A DNA stretch of 64,000 bases, taken from the NCBI GenBank assembly GCA_934271365.1, contig CAKQRI010000003.1:55780-119779 (forward strand), in the 5' to 3' direction. The DNA comes from an uncultured Spirochaetales bacterium (GTDB taxonomy: Bacteria > Spirochaetota > Spirochaetia > Sphaerochaetales > Sphaerochaetaceae). The position numbers and the translations under genes are program-made. A model generated the notes under the pieces. It ran no database searches, was not told the origin of the DNA, and saw only the letters and a list, made by a program, of their open reading frames with translations. This document shows positions 1-8,905 of this stretch, piece by piece (within the stretch, counting starts at the first letter, position 1; each line of letters starts with the position of its first letter).

Positions 1-1
1 A

Positions 2-1426
2 ACATATATAAAAGCAGGAATAACAGATCTGAAGGACAAGCACTTCTTCCTCACATATGGGGCATCCGCATCTTTCTTCTCTTCTGATAGTTCTGCCAGA
101 GAAATAAAAGAACGAGATAAGCATAGCCCTATTCACTTTGATATGATTACTGGCTATAAATACAGATTCAGTTCTGAGAAAGCTTCTTACCAGATCAAAC
201 CTATCATCCAGTTTGGTAGAGATTCTTATTATATCGCTCTGCGTGCACCTATACAGCTTTCATTTAATGATTCAAAGGAATTCGTTTTAGAAGGACAGAA
301 TGACAATAGATGGTGGGATTTTGGAACAAGCGAAACAGACCCAAATCGAAAAATATATAAGGCAGTTACAGACTCTGTTTCACTCATAGAAGGAATCAGA
401 TTAAGCGAAGAAGACAACATTGCTTACCTAATAGCAGAAAGAGGAAAGAGAAAGAATGGAACACTATTCACAGCTTTCGGCTCAGAGGATATGCTTTCTC
501 TCCAGACAGGATTCAACTTTGTTAATCTATCACTTGGCATATTTGTTGACAATCTTGAAAGCCCTCATATTGAGGAATTCAGTATTGGGATACTGCCTCT
601 TGGCCGGGATAGCCTTTCAATTGGCATAAAGGTTCCAGGAGAAATGCTTTTTCAGGATCTTAAAAACTTCGATATGAATTTCTATCCTGAATTCAGACTG
701 GATTTACCTCTCTTTAGAAATCATTTCTGTCTTTCTGCTATTGCTATAGGCAATATAGGGGTTGAATACAATGATGGAATCCCTACTAACACTTCTGTTA
801 TATATGATTTTACTAATAGCAGATTCTCATCAGCAATGATTGGAGGAGAAATAGGATTAGATTTCACTAACATAACATTCAGATTACAGGGTGGTTACAG
901 AATAGGAAATCTGACTCCAGAAATGTATAACAGATTCACATCGTTCTATAATGAGATACCAACTCCTACAACAAGGCTTTCTTCAGCTGTTGTTCAAAGC
1001 AATGATGGTTATTATGGAAAAATATCCTCTGAATTTAAGTTCAGCAATTTCGGCTTCGAGCTTGCCTACTCTGTAGCAAATATCGAAAACCTTTATAAGG
1101 ATATCACTACAGCAAATGATATATTCAGTGCAAAGATGAGCATGAACTTTAATGAAGCATTGTCATTCTATGCATCATTTGACAGAAGAGGGTTTGCTAG
1201 GCTATTTACATCTAAAGAGAGTTTCTTTGATGTAATGAAAGATAAGAACACGTTATTTGCAATTGGATTGGATTTCAATTATGGAATACTTAACATGAAT
1301 GCAGAATATGCAACGGCTTTGAATAGCACTGGCTTCAGTTCTGTAAATCCATATATAAATACAAATCCAGTATATACAGGAACAACTACAACAAGTCTTT
1401 CAGTAACAACAAGGATCCATTTCTAA
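2..1426 (+). CDS. Secreted/outer-membrane beta-barrel-like protein, 5' end outside window
   Basis: The frame is open to the left edge (first full codon at base 2), so this is the C-terminal part of a longer protein and any signal peptide is missing. The first in-window ATG (143) is probably internal, because upstream codons read on without a stop. The visible ~474 residues are rich in alternating polar/aromatic beta-strand patterns (for example FNFVNLSLGIFVDN, IGLDFTNITFRLQGGYRIG) and end in TRIHF, a terminal aromatic residue typical of outer-membrane barrels. The TAA overlaps the mutL ATG by one base (TAATG), so the two are probably translationally coupled, though no functional link is evident. 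I do not recognise the family. Confidence 0.6.
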   Translation, partial: TYIKAGITDLKDKHFFLTYGASASFFSSDSSAREIKERDKHSPIHFDMITGYKYRFSSEKASYQIKPIIQFGRDSYYIALRAPIQLSFNDSKEFVLEGQNDNRWWDFGTSETDPNRKIYKAVTDSVSLIEGIRLSEEDNIAYLIAERGKRKNGTLFTAFGSEDMLSLQTGFNFVNLSLGIFVDNLESPHIEEFSIGILPLGRDSLSIGIKVPGEMLFQDLKNFDMNFYPEFRLDLPLFRNHFCLSAIAIGNIGVEYNDGIPTNTSVIYDFTNSRFSSAMIGGEIGLDFTNITFRLQGGYRIGNLTPEMYNRFTSFYNEIPTPTTRLSSAVVQSNDGYYGKISSEFKFSNFGFELAYSVANIENLYKDITTANDIFSAKMSMNFNEALSFYASFDRRGFARLFTSKESFFDVMKDKNTLFAIGLDFNYGILNMNAEYATALNSTGFSSVNPYINTNPVYTGTTTTSLSVTTRIHF

Positions 1427-3255
1427 TGGGAAAAATAAATGTATTATCACCACTGCTATCTGCAAGGATAGCAGCAGGGGAAGTTATAGAGAGACCTCAA
1501 TCTATTCTCAGAGAGTTTCTTGATAATTCTATAGACTCAGGGGCTACTGAAATAAGAGTGTCAATTGAAGGTGGCGGAATTGATTCAATCACTGTACAGG
1601 ATAATGGCTCTGGAATTGAAAGAGACGATCTTAAACTCATTGGAACAAGACACGCGACAAGTAAAATCCAGGATACAGATGATCTATATACTATAAATAC
1701 ACTAGGATTCAGAGGTGAGGCTCTCTATTCCATCTCATCTGTATCTAAATTGACAATACGAACCAGATCAGAAAAAACAGGGGAAGCTTCTACCCTAATA
1801 ATAGATAACGGAAAACGCTATGACATCTCTGCAATCGGACCAGATGAAGGAACAGTGGTAACTTCAGAAAACCTATTCAAAGATATACCTGCAAGAAGAG
1901 CCTTTTTAAAAAGAAATTCTACAGAAGCTCAGCTCTGCAGAAATCTCTTAGTCGCAAAATCTCTGGCTTTTCCACAGATAAGATTCACCCTCATAATAGA
2001 TGGTGCATTGCGTTTGGATTGGCCTGCTGTAAAAACACAGAAAGAACGCGTGATGTTCTATTACAGACAATTAGGACTTCTTGATGCAGATATTCAGAGT
2101 ATTCAATCCGAAAATGATGATTTCTCATTAAGAATAATTGCAGGAAACTCGAGTATAAAGCGCAGTGATAAAAAAGAAATAAGAATATATGTCAATGATA
2201 GACCAGTTGAGGAGTATTCCCTTGTTCAAGCAATCATATATGGCTATGGAGAACTACTTCCTGGTGGCAGCTACCCTATCGCTGCACTATTTCTAAAAGA
2301 TAAGAGTGAACTAGTCGACTTCAATATACATCCAGCAAAGAAAGAAGTTAAGATAAGGAATATTGCAGAAGTACATCATGCTGTAACAACTCTGATAAAG
2401 AATTCCATTGACAGAAAGATTCCAACAATAGAACCAATACAGCCTGAGATCTCATTTGATAATGTTTATTCAAAAGTCCAAGACGAAGAAAGCTTTAAAA
2501 ATTATATAAAGGTTTCTACTCCTGCAAAAACAGATACTTTAACTACTGCAGACTATTCTCATATGAAAGATTTGCATGAAGCTTCTGTTTCATACGAGCC
2601 GAAGGATTCTCATTGGCTAGAAAAAGCAAAGAAACTAAGAGAAACACAGGAAAAGCAGAAAGAAAAGCTGAATAACATTGATTATGCAAGAACATGTGCT
2701 GAGAAAGAGTTAAAAACTGATTTTAGATACATAGGACAGGCATTTAATCTATTCTTGATTGCAGAAAAGGAAAACAGCCTTTTCCTTGTTGATCAGCATG
2801 CAGCACATGAACGCATTCTCTACAATGAACTTCTTGAGCAGAAATCAGTACAGCCTTTACTTGTTCCAATTGCAATAGAAGTTGATGATCTGACCGATGA
2901 CTTTCTGGAAAAGCACTCTCATATATATACAGCAATGGGAATAATGCTATCTAAGAAAGCACTTGGCAACTGGGAAATCAATGCGCTTCCTGCTGTATGC
3001 AGAGGAATTGAAGGCCAGATTACAGATTTCATTGTAAGTGCAAAAGCAGATGAAGAAGAGCTTGAATCCAAGCTTTTCGCAATTATTGCCTGCAAAGCCG
3101 CAATAAAAGCCGGAGACTCAATTGACAGATGGAGCGCAGAAGCACTTCTTGATAAAGTATTCAGACTAGAAGTACCTGCATGTCCACATGGAAGAACCTT
3201 TCTGATAAAGATAACCGAAGAAAAGCTCAGAGAACTTGTTGGAAGAACAGGCTAA
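1426..3255 (+). CDS. mutL: DNA mismatch repair protein MutL
   Basis: MutL is the ATP-driven matchmaker of mismatch repair between MutS and downstream nucleases. The N-terminal GHKL ATPase is intact: IAAGEVIERP near residue 15, EFLDNSIDSGA near 30, DNGSGI near 60 and GFRGEAL near 95. The C-terminal dimerisation/endonuclease domain shows DQHAAHE (about 455), ACKAAIKAGD (about 550) and CPHGRT (about 590), the metal-site motifs of nicking MutL proteins. The last Glu of the DQHA(X)2E(X)4E motif appears as Asn with Glu next to it. At 609 residues the length is normal. The start shares a base with the upstream stop. The 3' end overlaps the convergent lipoprotein gene by four bases. No mutS lies in the window. 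Confidence 0.95.
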   Translation: MGKINVLSPLLSARIAAGEVIERPQSILREFLDNSIDSGATEIRVSIEGGGIDSITVQDNGSGIERDDLKLIGTRHATSKIQDTDDLYTINTLGFRGEALYSISSVSKLTIRTRSEKTGEASTLIIDNGKRYDISAIGPDEGTVVTSENLFKDIPARRAFLKRNSTEAQLCRNLLVAKSLAFPQIRFTLIIDGALRLDWPAVKTQKERVMFYYRQLGLLDADIQSIQSENDDFSLRIIAGNSSIKRSDKKEIRIYVNDRPVEEYSLVQAIIYGYGELLPGGSYPIAALFLKDKSELVDFNIHPAKKEVKIRNIAEVHHAVTTLIKNSIDRKIPTIEPIQPEISFDNVYSKVQDEESFKNYIKVSTPAKTDTLTTADYSHMKDLHEASVSYEPKDSHWLEKAKKLRETQEKQKEKLNNIDYARTCAEKELKTDFRYIGQAFNLFLIAEKENSLFLVDQHAAHERILYNELLEQKSVQPLLVPIAIEVDDLTDDFLEKHSHIYTAMGIMLSKKALGNWEINALPAVCRGIEGQITDFIVSAKADEEELESKLFAIIACKAAIKAGDSIDRWSAEALLDKVFRLEVPACPHGRTFLIKITEEKLRELVGRTG

Positions 3256-3845
3256 ACGAAGTGCTCTTCAATGCTGACTTCGTTTCCATATTTATCGAAG
3301 AATGATATAAGAGCATACTGCACTTTACCCTCAAGTCTATCCCCTTTTTTTACAGGACCAGAATAAAGCGGTTCTCCATTTTCATCGAATTGCTCACATA
3401 TAATTTCAGAACTAGCATTGGAAGTGAATATACCTTCAGAATTGAAATGCGGGATATTATGGGTATCAATATTATCAGAAAGTAAAAGCTCTGCAGAAGC
3501 AGTATTGCCAGATTCTGATGTTATAGATAATTTATATGTTCCACTGCTGAAAAATGCCCCAGGAGTCAATGAAAGAGAAGGACTATAAGCATTGCTTATA
3601 GAACCTTCCCATGATAAGTCTCCATCTGGAGCAATAAGTCTGAATGTATACTCAGATGTATCGGAATCTGATAAACGGACTGATAATTGAATGGTCTCTA
3701 CTATGCCTATCAATTTACCATCAGCAGAAACCTCACCCCCAACTTTTCTATTGATACCTGCACTAACTATATCAAATGCTTTATTAGAACATGACAATAA
3801 TAACGCAACTATAATAGATAATAGCAGAGATAATGCACTTCTCAC
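3252..3845 (-). CDS. Putative lipoprotein of unknown function
   Basis: A 197-residue protein with a signal peptide and lipobox: hydrophobic residues 5-17 followed by LLSCSN, with Cys19 the expected lipidation site. The rest is beta-rich and resembles one or two immunoglobulin-like domains (YTFRLIAPDGDLSW, GTYKLSITSESGN), suggesting an extracytoplasmic anchored protein. The start is GTG immediately after the stop of the upstream acyltransferase gene (TGAGTG), so it is the last gene of the 5950-to-3252 operon. Its TAG overlaps the end of convergent mutL by four bases. I do not recognise the family. Confidence 0.6.
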   Translation of the reverse strand: MRSALSLLLSIIVALLLSCSNKAFDIVSAGINRKVGGEVSADGKLIGIVETIQLSVRLSDSDTSEYTFRLIAPDGDLSWEGSISNAYSPSLSLTPGAFFSSGTYKLSITSESGNTASAELLLSDNIDTHNIPHFNSEGIFTSNASSEIICEQFDENGEPLYSGPVKKGDRLEGKVQYALISFFDKYGNEVSIEEHFV

Positions 3846-4973
3846 TCAATCAGCCTTTTCCGATAGCATCATCCTAACAGGATTGGCATAAGCATTAAGA
3901 ACATAATTCCTTACCTGTAGTGATAAGTGAGAGAATCCATCAATGAATTTTCCAGGATCAAGATTATCATACATATTGCTGAATTTATCTGTTTGTTCAA
4001 GATAATCATAAGCAACGTAATTAGTATTATATAGCTTATAGATAGTATGAATCTGCCTGTCTATCTCTCTCGCAACTTCATCTGGTGTATTGTAGTCTCC
4101 AGTCAATGGCTCACCTACAGCAACATGGACATGCCCTTTATCACGGCGCATTCCTCGCACCATGCTAATGAGGTCTTCATATTTCTTCTTCTCGTATTTA
4201 CCGCCATCCTCTGCTTTTTTTATTTCTTCTCTTCCCTTGTTAATATCATTCGGATCATATTGATAGCTTATTGCAACAGGTACAATATTCACATTCTTTA
4301 TAAGTTCATTGAATTTGATTCCGGAACCTCTTTTTGATAAATAGAGCATTTTTATAATACCAGGCTGAGTATTATCAATACCATCCTTACTGCGTCCAGA
4401 TTTCTGGGCAACCCATATTGAGGTATTATTTTCTCTTACAACATCAAGGAAATACTGGCTTAGTTTTATTGATTCAAGATACTTTTCTCGAAGAGGAAGC
4501 TCTCTCCTCACTATAACTCCACCATTGAGTCTAAACAGATCTTCTATAAACTGGTTTGCAATCAGATTGTCACCAAAAGCCATTTCACAGAACGGCTTGT
4601 TTCCTAGCATTAATGCATAATCTAGAAGCGCACAATCTAAGATTATGTCTCTATGCGTAGAAATAAATAGATAGCCTTTGTTTGGATCAAGCTTTTCTAT
4701 ACCACTTGTTGTGAAATCTGTTGTAGTCTTCTTCAGAACAGCAGGAATAAGAACACCTGCTGTTACAAACTTCTGGAAGTCCTGATAACTCTTCACTTCT
4801 TTGATATTCTTCATTATGGTGTTGATTATCTCATTTGCAACATTGAAATCACCATTCGCAATCACATAAGCAAAGGCCCCTAGATATTCTCTTTTTTCAA
4901 GGAGTCTTTTTATTGCAGCATCTACATCTTCACCTCTATAAGGTGCAATATCTTTATATCTTTCAAAATCCAT
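3846..4973 (-). CDS. Phospholipid acyltransferase, PlsC/PlsB-like
   Basis: Probable membrane-associated acyltransferase of glycerolipid synthesis, acylating glycerol-3-phosphate or lysophosphatidate. The motif-I region reads STHRDIILD near residue 107, a variant of the usual HX4D box with spacing HX5D. I recall the same HRDI-LD form in related family members from Bacteroidetes. Motif II-like GGVIVRREL and motif III-like AQKSGRSKDG follow, then a motif-IV-like IVPVAISY. There is no signal peptide or clear transmembrane helix. The start codon overlaps the end of the PyrD-like gene (4973), implying coupled translation, and the stop abuts the lipoprotein GTG. The exact substrate cannot be read from sequence. 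Confidence 0.8.
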   Translation of the reverse strand: MDFERYKDIAPYRGEDVDAAIKRLLEKREYLGAFAYVIANGDFNVANEIINTIMKNIKEVKSYQDFQKFVTAGVLIPAVLKKTTTDFTTSGIEKLDPNKGYLFISTHRDIILDCALLDYALMLGNKPFCEMAFGDNLIANQFIEDLFRLNGGVIVRRELPLREKYLESIKLSQYFLDVVRENNTSIWVAQKSGRSKDGIDNTQPGIIKMLYLSKRGSGIKFNELIKNVNIVPVAISYQYDPNDINKGREEIKKAEDGGKYEKKKYEDLISMVRGMRRDKGHVHVAVGEPLTGDYNTPDEVAREIDRQIHTIYKLYNTNYVAYDYLEQTDKFSNMYDNLDPGKFIDGFSHLSLQVRNYVLNAYANPVRMMLSEKAD

Positions 4974-5950
4974 CAGTTAATAGTCTTTAGGAACTGCGTT
5001 CGTTCCCATTTATAGCCTTCTATATTTTTTTCTTCTGCAAGCATTCCACAGAATGAATCAATAGTAGCAAATTTCTTTTCATCCATCCAAGATGAAATCT
5101 CATTATTCATTTTCGAAATAGCGGAAAAGCCATCTTCTATAATGACAGAGCAAATCTCAACAGCCTTAGCTCCTGCCAAAAGCATCTTAATAGCTGTCTC
5201 TCCACTATGAATACCTGTATTCCCAGCAAGGTCAAGCTTCACTTCTCCACTCATCAGTCCAATCCACCTCAGAGATTCGCCATATTCATATGGAGAAGAT
5301 GTTACAATACCACTTTTGAATTCAAGAGTATTTATATCTATATCTGGACGGAAGAACCGATTAAAAAGCACAACGCCATCAATCCCCTCTCTGTCTAGTA
5401 TTCTGATATTGTTTGCTATTGATGAGTATTTATATCCGATTTTAAGAGATAAAGGGCATTTTATAGTTCTTCTGGCAAACTTAGCAAACTGCTCAAAATT
5501 CTTATCAACAATAGCGCCACTAACAGAAGCATCTGAAGCTATTGGATAGTAATTAAGCTCAATAGCATCAGCCCCGCATGCAATGAACCTTTTTGCATAT
5601 TCAGCCCAATTATCAGGGCTCTTACAACAGATAGAGGCAATAACAGGAATAGAAAGCTCCTTCTTTGCCTTCATTAGGAGTTTCATATATTTATCAATAT
5701 AAAAATCTCTGCTTCTCTCTTTATATACAGATTCTGCTGTAGAATGAGTAAGGAATTCTTCATTCACATTAAAATCTTCCAATACATCATTCTCTATCTG
5801 CTCTTCAAAAATAGACTTAAGAACAACAGCTCCAGCCCCTGCCTCCTCGCATTTCTTAAGAGAATCCATATCCTGAGTTGCAGGTCCAGCAGATACAATA
5901 ACAGGACTTTTTAGTTTTAGCCCTAGATATTCAGTCATTAAAGATGCCAT
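4973..5950 (-). CDS. Dihydroorotate dehydrogenase-like flavoprotein lacking the catalytic Cys motif
   Basis: A TIM-barrel protein of the PyrD family, 325 residues. The N-terminus (GLKLKSPVIVSAGPAT) and FMN-site region (DLAGNTGIHSGETAIKMLLAGA, given here only as landmarks near 235) are PyrD-like. In true DHODHs the active-site strand reads roughly ELNxSCPN, with a Cys or Ser base following. Here residues 131-140 read ELNYYPIASD, so neither the SCPN motif nor an obvious catalytic base is present. Such proteins are commonly labelled dihydroorotate dehydrogenase-like and may not make orotate. Met1 is supported by AAGGAGG five bases upstream. First gene of a three-gene operon with the acyltransferase and lipoprotein. 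Confidence 0.75.
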   Translation of the reverse strand: MASLMTEYLGLKLKSPVIVSAGPATQDMDSLKKCEEAGAGAVVLKSIFEEQIENDVLEDFNVNEEFLTHSTAESVYKERSRDFYIDKYMKLLMKAKKELSIPVIASICCKSPDNWAEYAKRFIACGADAIELNYYPIASDASVSGAIVDKNFEQFAKFARRTIKCPLSLKIGYKYSSIANNIRILDREGIDGVVLFNRFFRPDIDINTLEFKSGIVTSSPYEYGESLRWIGLMSGEVKLDLAGNTGIHSGETAIKMLLAGAKAVEICSVIIEDGFSAISKMNNEISSWMDEKKFATIDSFCGMLAEEKNIEGYKWERTQFLKTIN

Positions 5951-5969
5951 AAAGACCTCCTTTTTCTGA

Positions 5970-5978
5970 TTATATCAT
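5970..5978 (-). promoter_or_regulatory. Extended -10 promoter of the PyrD-like operon
   Basis: Read on the minus strand the bases are TGATATAAT, a perfect TATAAT preceded by TGN. No good -35 is seen, as expected for an extended -10 promoter. It sits about 20 bases upstream of the start, with AAGGAGG between. Confidence 0.55.
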
Positions 5979-6010
5979 ATAAATAAACAGAGAAAAGTAC
6001 ATGTTAAAAC

Positions 6011-6046
6011 AGAATAAAGCCCCAAGAGGATAAGCACTCTTGGGGC
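6011..6046 (-). terminator. Rho-independent terminator after the serA-serC-lrp operon
   Basis: Perfect 10-bp stem (6019-6028 with 6037-6046, GCCCCAAGAG arm), 8-base loop, followed on the minus strand by TTTATT. It lies 18 bases past the Lrp-type gene and upstream of the next promoter, insulating the two operons. Confidence 0.85.
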
Positions 6047-6063
6047 CAATACTTCCATTTTAT

Positions 6064-6519
6064 TTATAGAATGTAAGGAACCATCAGATTATGTGACTGA
6101 TAAACCACATAGGTTTCAACATCAAGAACATCTTTGACCTTTGTAAGCTCTTCTGAAAAAAACTGCAGTAGAGACAGATTTTCATCTTCACTTAAGACAA
6201 GCTCAGCAATAAGATCATAACGCCCTGTGACAACAGCAACAGAGATGACACCTCGAAGGCGACAGAACTCCTTAGCCTTCTTTTCAAGTTCCATTGTAGA
6301 TAGCTTTATGCCCATCATAACGACCTGAAGTCCTGGAATGCATTCCGGATCAACTAGTCCAGATATCTGAAGCAAACCATCTTCAAGCAGAAGCTTAACA
6401 CGTGACCTAACTGTATTTTCTGTTATTCCAAGTTCATCTGCGATAGCAGAAAAAGGCTTTCTACCATCCTTAAGTTGCTTGATTATAGCCTTATTGGTAT
6501 CATCAATCCTTTTAATCAT
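6064..6519 (-). CDS. Lrp/AsnC-family transcriptional regulator
   Basis: A 151-residue regulator with an N-terminal winged helix-turn-helix (IADELGITENTVRSRVKLL, residues 24-42) and a C-terminal RAM/effector domain (VAVVTGRYDLIAELVLSED). Members bind small metabolites, often amino acids, and act on nearby genes. It starts seven bases after the end of serC and closes the serA-serC operon, so a serine or related amino acid is the most plausible ligand (inference). A strong terminator follows. Spacing and missing ribosome site suggest translation coupled to serC. Confidence 0.9.
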   Translation of the reverse strand: MIKRIDDTNKAIIKQLKDGRKPFSAIADELGITENTVRSRVKLLLEDGLLQISGLVDPECIPGLQVVMMGIKLSTMELEKKAKEFCRLRGVISVAVVTGRYDLIAELVLSEDENLSLLQFFSEELTKVKDVLDVETYVVYQSHNLMVPYIL

Positions 6520-6526
6520 AATCTAA

Positions 6527-7609
6527 TCAACCATTTTTTCTTTCAAATTCCTTCATGAACTCAGCAAGAGCCTTTGCTGCATCCATTGGCAGTGAATTAT
6601 AGAGAGAAGCTCTAAGTCCACCTACACTTCTATGACCTTTAAGTCCAAGCATTCCTTCCTTCTTGCTTTCTTCAATGAACTTTGCCTCAAGCTCTTCAGA
6701 AGGGAGACGGAATACAACATTCATTCTTGAACGATATCTCTTATCTACAGGAGATCTCCAGAAAGGAGACGAATCTATAACATCATAAATATAGCCAGAT
6801 TTCTCTATAGCTCTCTTTTCCATGCCTTCAGCTCCACCGTTTCTTAAAATCCATTCAAGCATCAGCTTAACAGCCCAGATAGAGAATACAGGAGGAGTAT
6901 TATAAAGACCCTTTTCTTTTGCATGGAGTGAATAATTCATATATGCTGTCAGATTCTCATTCTGGCGCTCAAGCATATCATGTCTCATAATGATGAATGT
7001 TGCACCAGCAGGTCCTAGGTTCTTCTGTACACCACCATAAATCATAGCAAAATTCTTTACATCTACAGGGCGAGAGAGAATATCTGAAGACATATCAGCA
7101 ATGAGAGGAACGTCTCCAGTATTAGGGAAAGACTGCCACTCAATTCCTCCAATTGTCTCATTAGAACAAAGATAAACATAAGAAGAATTCTCACTTGGTT
7201 TAACAGAGGCTGGATCAGGGAGTGTTGTAAAGCCTGATTCTTTTCCATCAAAGTAAACGTTGACATTTCCAAGCTTCTTTGCATCATCACAAGCCTTATT
7301 TGACCAAGTACCAGTTCTACAATAGTCTGCAACAGTTCCTGGTCTAAGGAAGTTCATAGGAATCATTGTGAACTGGAGTGTTGCACCGCCACCAAGGAAA
7401 TATACATCATAATCATCTGGAATAGAGAGAAGCTTCCTGAAATCAGCAAGGCACTCGTCATACATTTCCTCGAACATACCACCGCGATGAGAAGCCTCTA
7501 TCATTGATAGACCTTTTCCCTGATAATCAACAATATCTTTCTGAATTGCTTCAAGCACTTCTACAGGCATTGTAGAAGGACCAGCAAAGAAATTAAGCTT
7601 TCTAGACAT
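6527..7609 (-). CDS. serC: Phosphoserine aminotransferase
   Basis: Transfers an amino group from glutamate to 3-phosphohydroxypyruvate, the second step of serine synthesis (PLP enzyme, cytoplasmic). The N-terminus NFFAGPSTMPVEVLE is diagnostic. GGGATLQF forms part of the cofactor pocket, and the PLP lysine sits in GGVQKNLGPAG near residue 195. HRSVGGLRASLYN near 330 is the substrate phosphate site. The open frame extends 25 codons upstream into serA, but I chose the ATG at 7609: it is one base past the serA stop, has GGGGAGGG about ten bases upstream, and gives the standard 360-residue length. Cotranscribed with serA. Confidence 0.95.
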   Translation of the reverse strand: MSRKLNFFAGPSTMPVEVLEAIQKDIVDYQGKGLSMIEASHRGGMFEEMYDECLADFRKLLSIPDDYDVYFLGGGATLQFTMIPMNFLRPGTVADYCRTGTWSNKACDDAKKLGNVNVYFDGKESGFTTLPDPASVKPSENSSYVYLCSNETIGGIEWQSFPNTGDVPLIADMSSDILSRPVDVKNFAMIYGGVQKNLGPAGATFIIMRHDMLERQNENLTAYMNYSLHAKEKGLYNTPPVFSIWAVKLMLEWILRNGGAEGMEKRAIEKSGYIYDVIDSSPFWRSPVDKRYRSRMNVVFRLPSEELEAKFIEESKKEGMLGLKGHRSVGGLRASLYNSLPMDAAKALAEFMKEFERKNG

Positions 7610-7610
7610 A

Positions 7611-8495
7611 TTAAAGCTTTCCCTCCCCTTTATATTTTTCAATAATAGCGAAAACCTCTTCTCCGATTCTAAGCAGGTTTTCATTTGTATTTGCTCCTAC
7701 ATGAGGAGTAAATGTTACATTATCACATCCAAATAATGGATTCTCAGCAACAACTGGAGGCTCAGAAGAATAAACATCTGTACAGAACCATGAGAGCTTG
7801 CCACTCTTAAGAGCTTCTGCAACAGCAGCTTCATCAACACATTTTCCTCTTCCAGTATTGATGATTACTGGAGCTTTAGTCATCTTTGAAATAAGATCAG
7901 CATTGACCATCTTATCTGTCTCTGGAGTATATGGAAGATGCATTGAAATATAATCTGCATTCTTAACTGCATCCTCAAGGCTCATCATCTCTGCAACAGG
8001 TGAAGATGAGACATATTTATCATAAGCCACGACATTCATTCCAAAAGCTTTTGCTCTTTCTGCAACCTTTGTAGCAATGTTACCAATACCAAGAAGTGCA
8101 AGAGTCTTACCATAAAGCTCTGTCCTCTTTGTCTTCTTTGCCCATTCTCCTTTCTTCATTGTACTATCATAGAAAGGAATATGACATGGAGTAGAAATCA
8201 TTAAAGCAAATGCAAGTTCTGCTACTGCAATAGCAGAGCTCTTTGGTGTATTTGTTGCAATAATGCCATGTTCTTTACAATACTCTCTATCAATATTATC
8301 CATTCCAACACCACCACGGATAATAAGTTTCAGGTTCTTTGCTTCTTTTAAATATTCACTTGTAGCTTTTGTTTTTGAACGGATAAGTACAACATCAGCC
8401 TCACTAAGACGGGATGTATCTTCAGTGACCTCACCGAAAACTGATAGCTTCTCAGGAAGGCTCTTATCAAATGCATCAGAGATAAGAATCAACAT
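7611..8495 (-). CDS. serA: D-3-phosphoglycerate dehydrogenase, short form without ACT domain
   Basis: First step of serine synthesis: oxidises 3-phosphoglycerate with NAD. At 294 residues it has only the two-domain 2-hydroxyacid dehydrogenase core, without the C-terminal ACT or intervening domain used for serine feedback. The NAD loop is LLGIGNIATKVA (near 135; the third glycine of GxGxxG is Ala). Catalytic Arg is in NTGRG (near 216), Glu in SSEPP and His in TPHVG. The ATG has AAAGGAG eight bases upstream and a TTGACA promoter further up. Pairing with serC makes SerA the likely assignment over other hydroxyacid dehydrogenases. serB is not in the window. Confidence 0.88.
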   Translation of the reverse strand: MLILISDAFDKSLPEKLSVFGEVTEDTSRLSEADVVLIRSKTKATSEYLKEAKNLKLIIRGGVGMDNIDREYCKEHGIIATNTPKSSAIAVAELAFALMISTPCHIPFYDSTMKKGEWAKKTKRTELYGKTLALLGIGNIATKVAERAKAFGMNVVAYDKYVSSSPVAEMMSLEDAVKNADYISMHLPYTPETDKMVNADLISKMTKAPVIINTGRGKCVDEAAVAEALKSGKLSWFCTDVYSSEPPVVAENPLFGCDNVTFTPHVGANTNENLLRIGEEVFAIIEKYKGEGKL

Positions 8496-8525
8496 AAAAT
8501 TCTCCTTTTAATGTTTTATAAAAAA

Positions 8526-8554
8526 AGTATCACACGCATTAATGTAACTGTCAA
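8526..8554 (-). promoter_or_regulatory. Promoter of serA-serC-lrp
   Basis: Minus strand: perfect -35 TTGACA (8549-8554), 17-base spacer, -10 GATACT (8526-8531) preceded by TGT, so partly an extended -10. About 30 bases upstream of the serA start. Confidence 0.6.
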
Positions 8555-8611
8555 ATTATTTTCAAAAATTCTATGAAATCATAAATGAAACATTGAAAAT
8601 AATATTAAGAT

Positions 8612-8641
8612 AGAAGAAAAAAATGCACCCCAATGGGGTGC
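8612..8641 (-). terminator. Terminator after rpsU
   Basis: Stem GCACCCC/GGGGTGC (8625-8631 with 8635-8641), three-base loop, followed on the minus strand by ATTTTTTT. Directly downstream of the rpsU stop. Confidence 0.85.
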
Positions 8642-8647
8642 TGTGAC

Positions 8648-8857
8648 TTAGTAAGCCTTTGATGCGTGCATCTTTCTGACCTTCTTCATCTGCTTCCTTG
8701 CAAGAGCTTTGTTCTTGCGGTTCTTGATGGTAGAGGGCTTTTCGAAATACTCACGCTTCTTCCATTCACGGATAATGCCTTCCTTCTCAACCATTCTCTT
8801 GAAACGTTTGATAGACTTCTCCAATGGTTCATTGTCATCGACTTTTACGTATGCCAT
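8648..8857 (-). CDS. rpsU: 30S ribosomal protein S21
   Basis: Small basic ribosomal protein, 69 residues, late-assembling component of the 30S head/platform. The N-terminus [19 protein letters not shown] is typical of S21, and the C-terminus is strongly basic ([15 protein letters not shown]). A TTG three codons upstream is possible, but the ATG at 8857 follows GGGGGTGAT at ideal distance, a near match to the anti-Shine-Dalgarno. It has its own promoter inside the 3' end of recJ and its own terminator, so it is likely monocistronic. Confidence 0.95.
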   Translation of the reverse strand: MAYVKVDDNEPLEKSIKRFKRMVEKEGIIREWKKREYFEKPSTIKNRKNKALARKQMKKVRKMHASKAY

Positions 8858-8905
8858 ATTAATCAATCACCCCCTTTCCCTATATATGGGTCAGAATCCT
8901 ATATG

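Noticed and set aside
7610..7684. Longer serC start (25 extra codons)
   Set aside because: The extra residues overlap serA and do not look like SerC; the ATG at 7609 has a ribosome-binding site and standard N-terminus.
8858..8866. TTG start for rpsU three codons upstream
   Set aside because: The ATG at 8857 has better spacing to GGGGGTGAT and yields the canonical S21 N-terminus.
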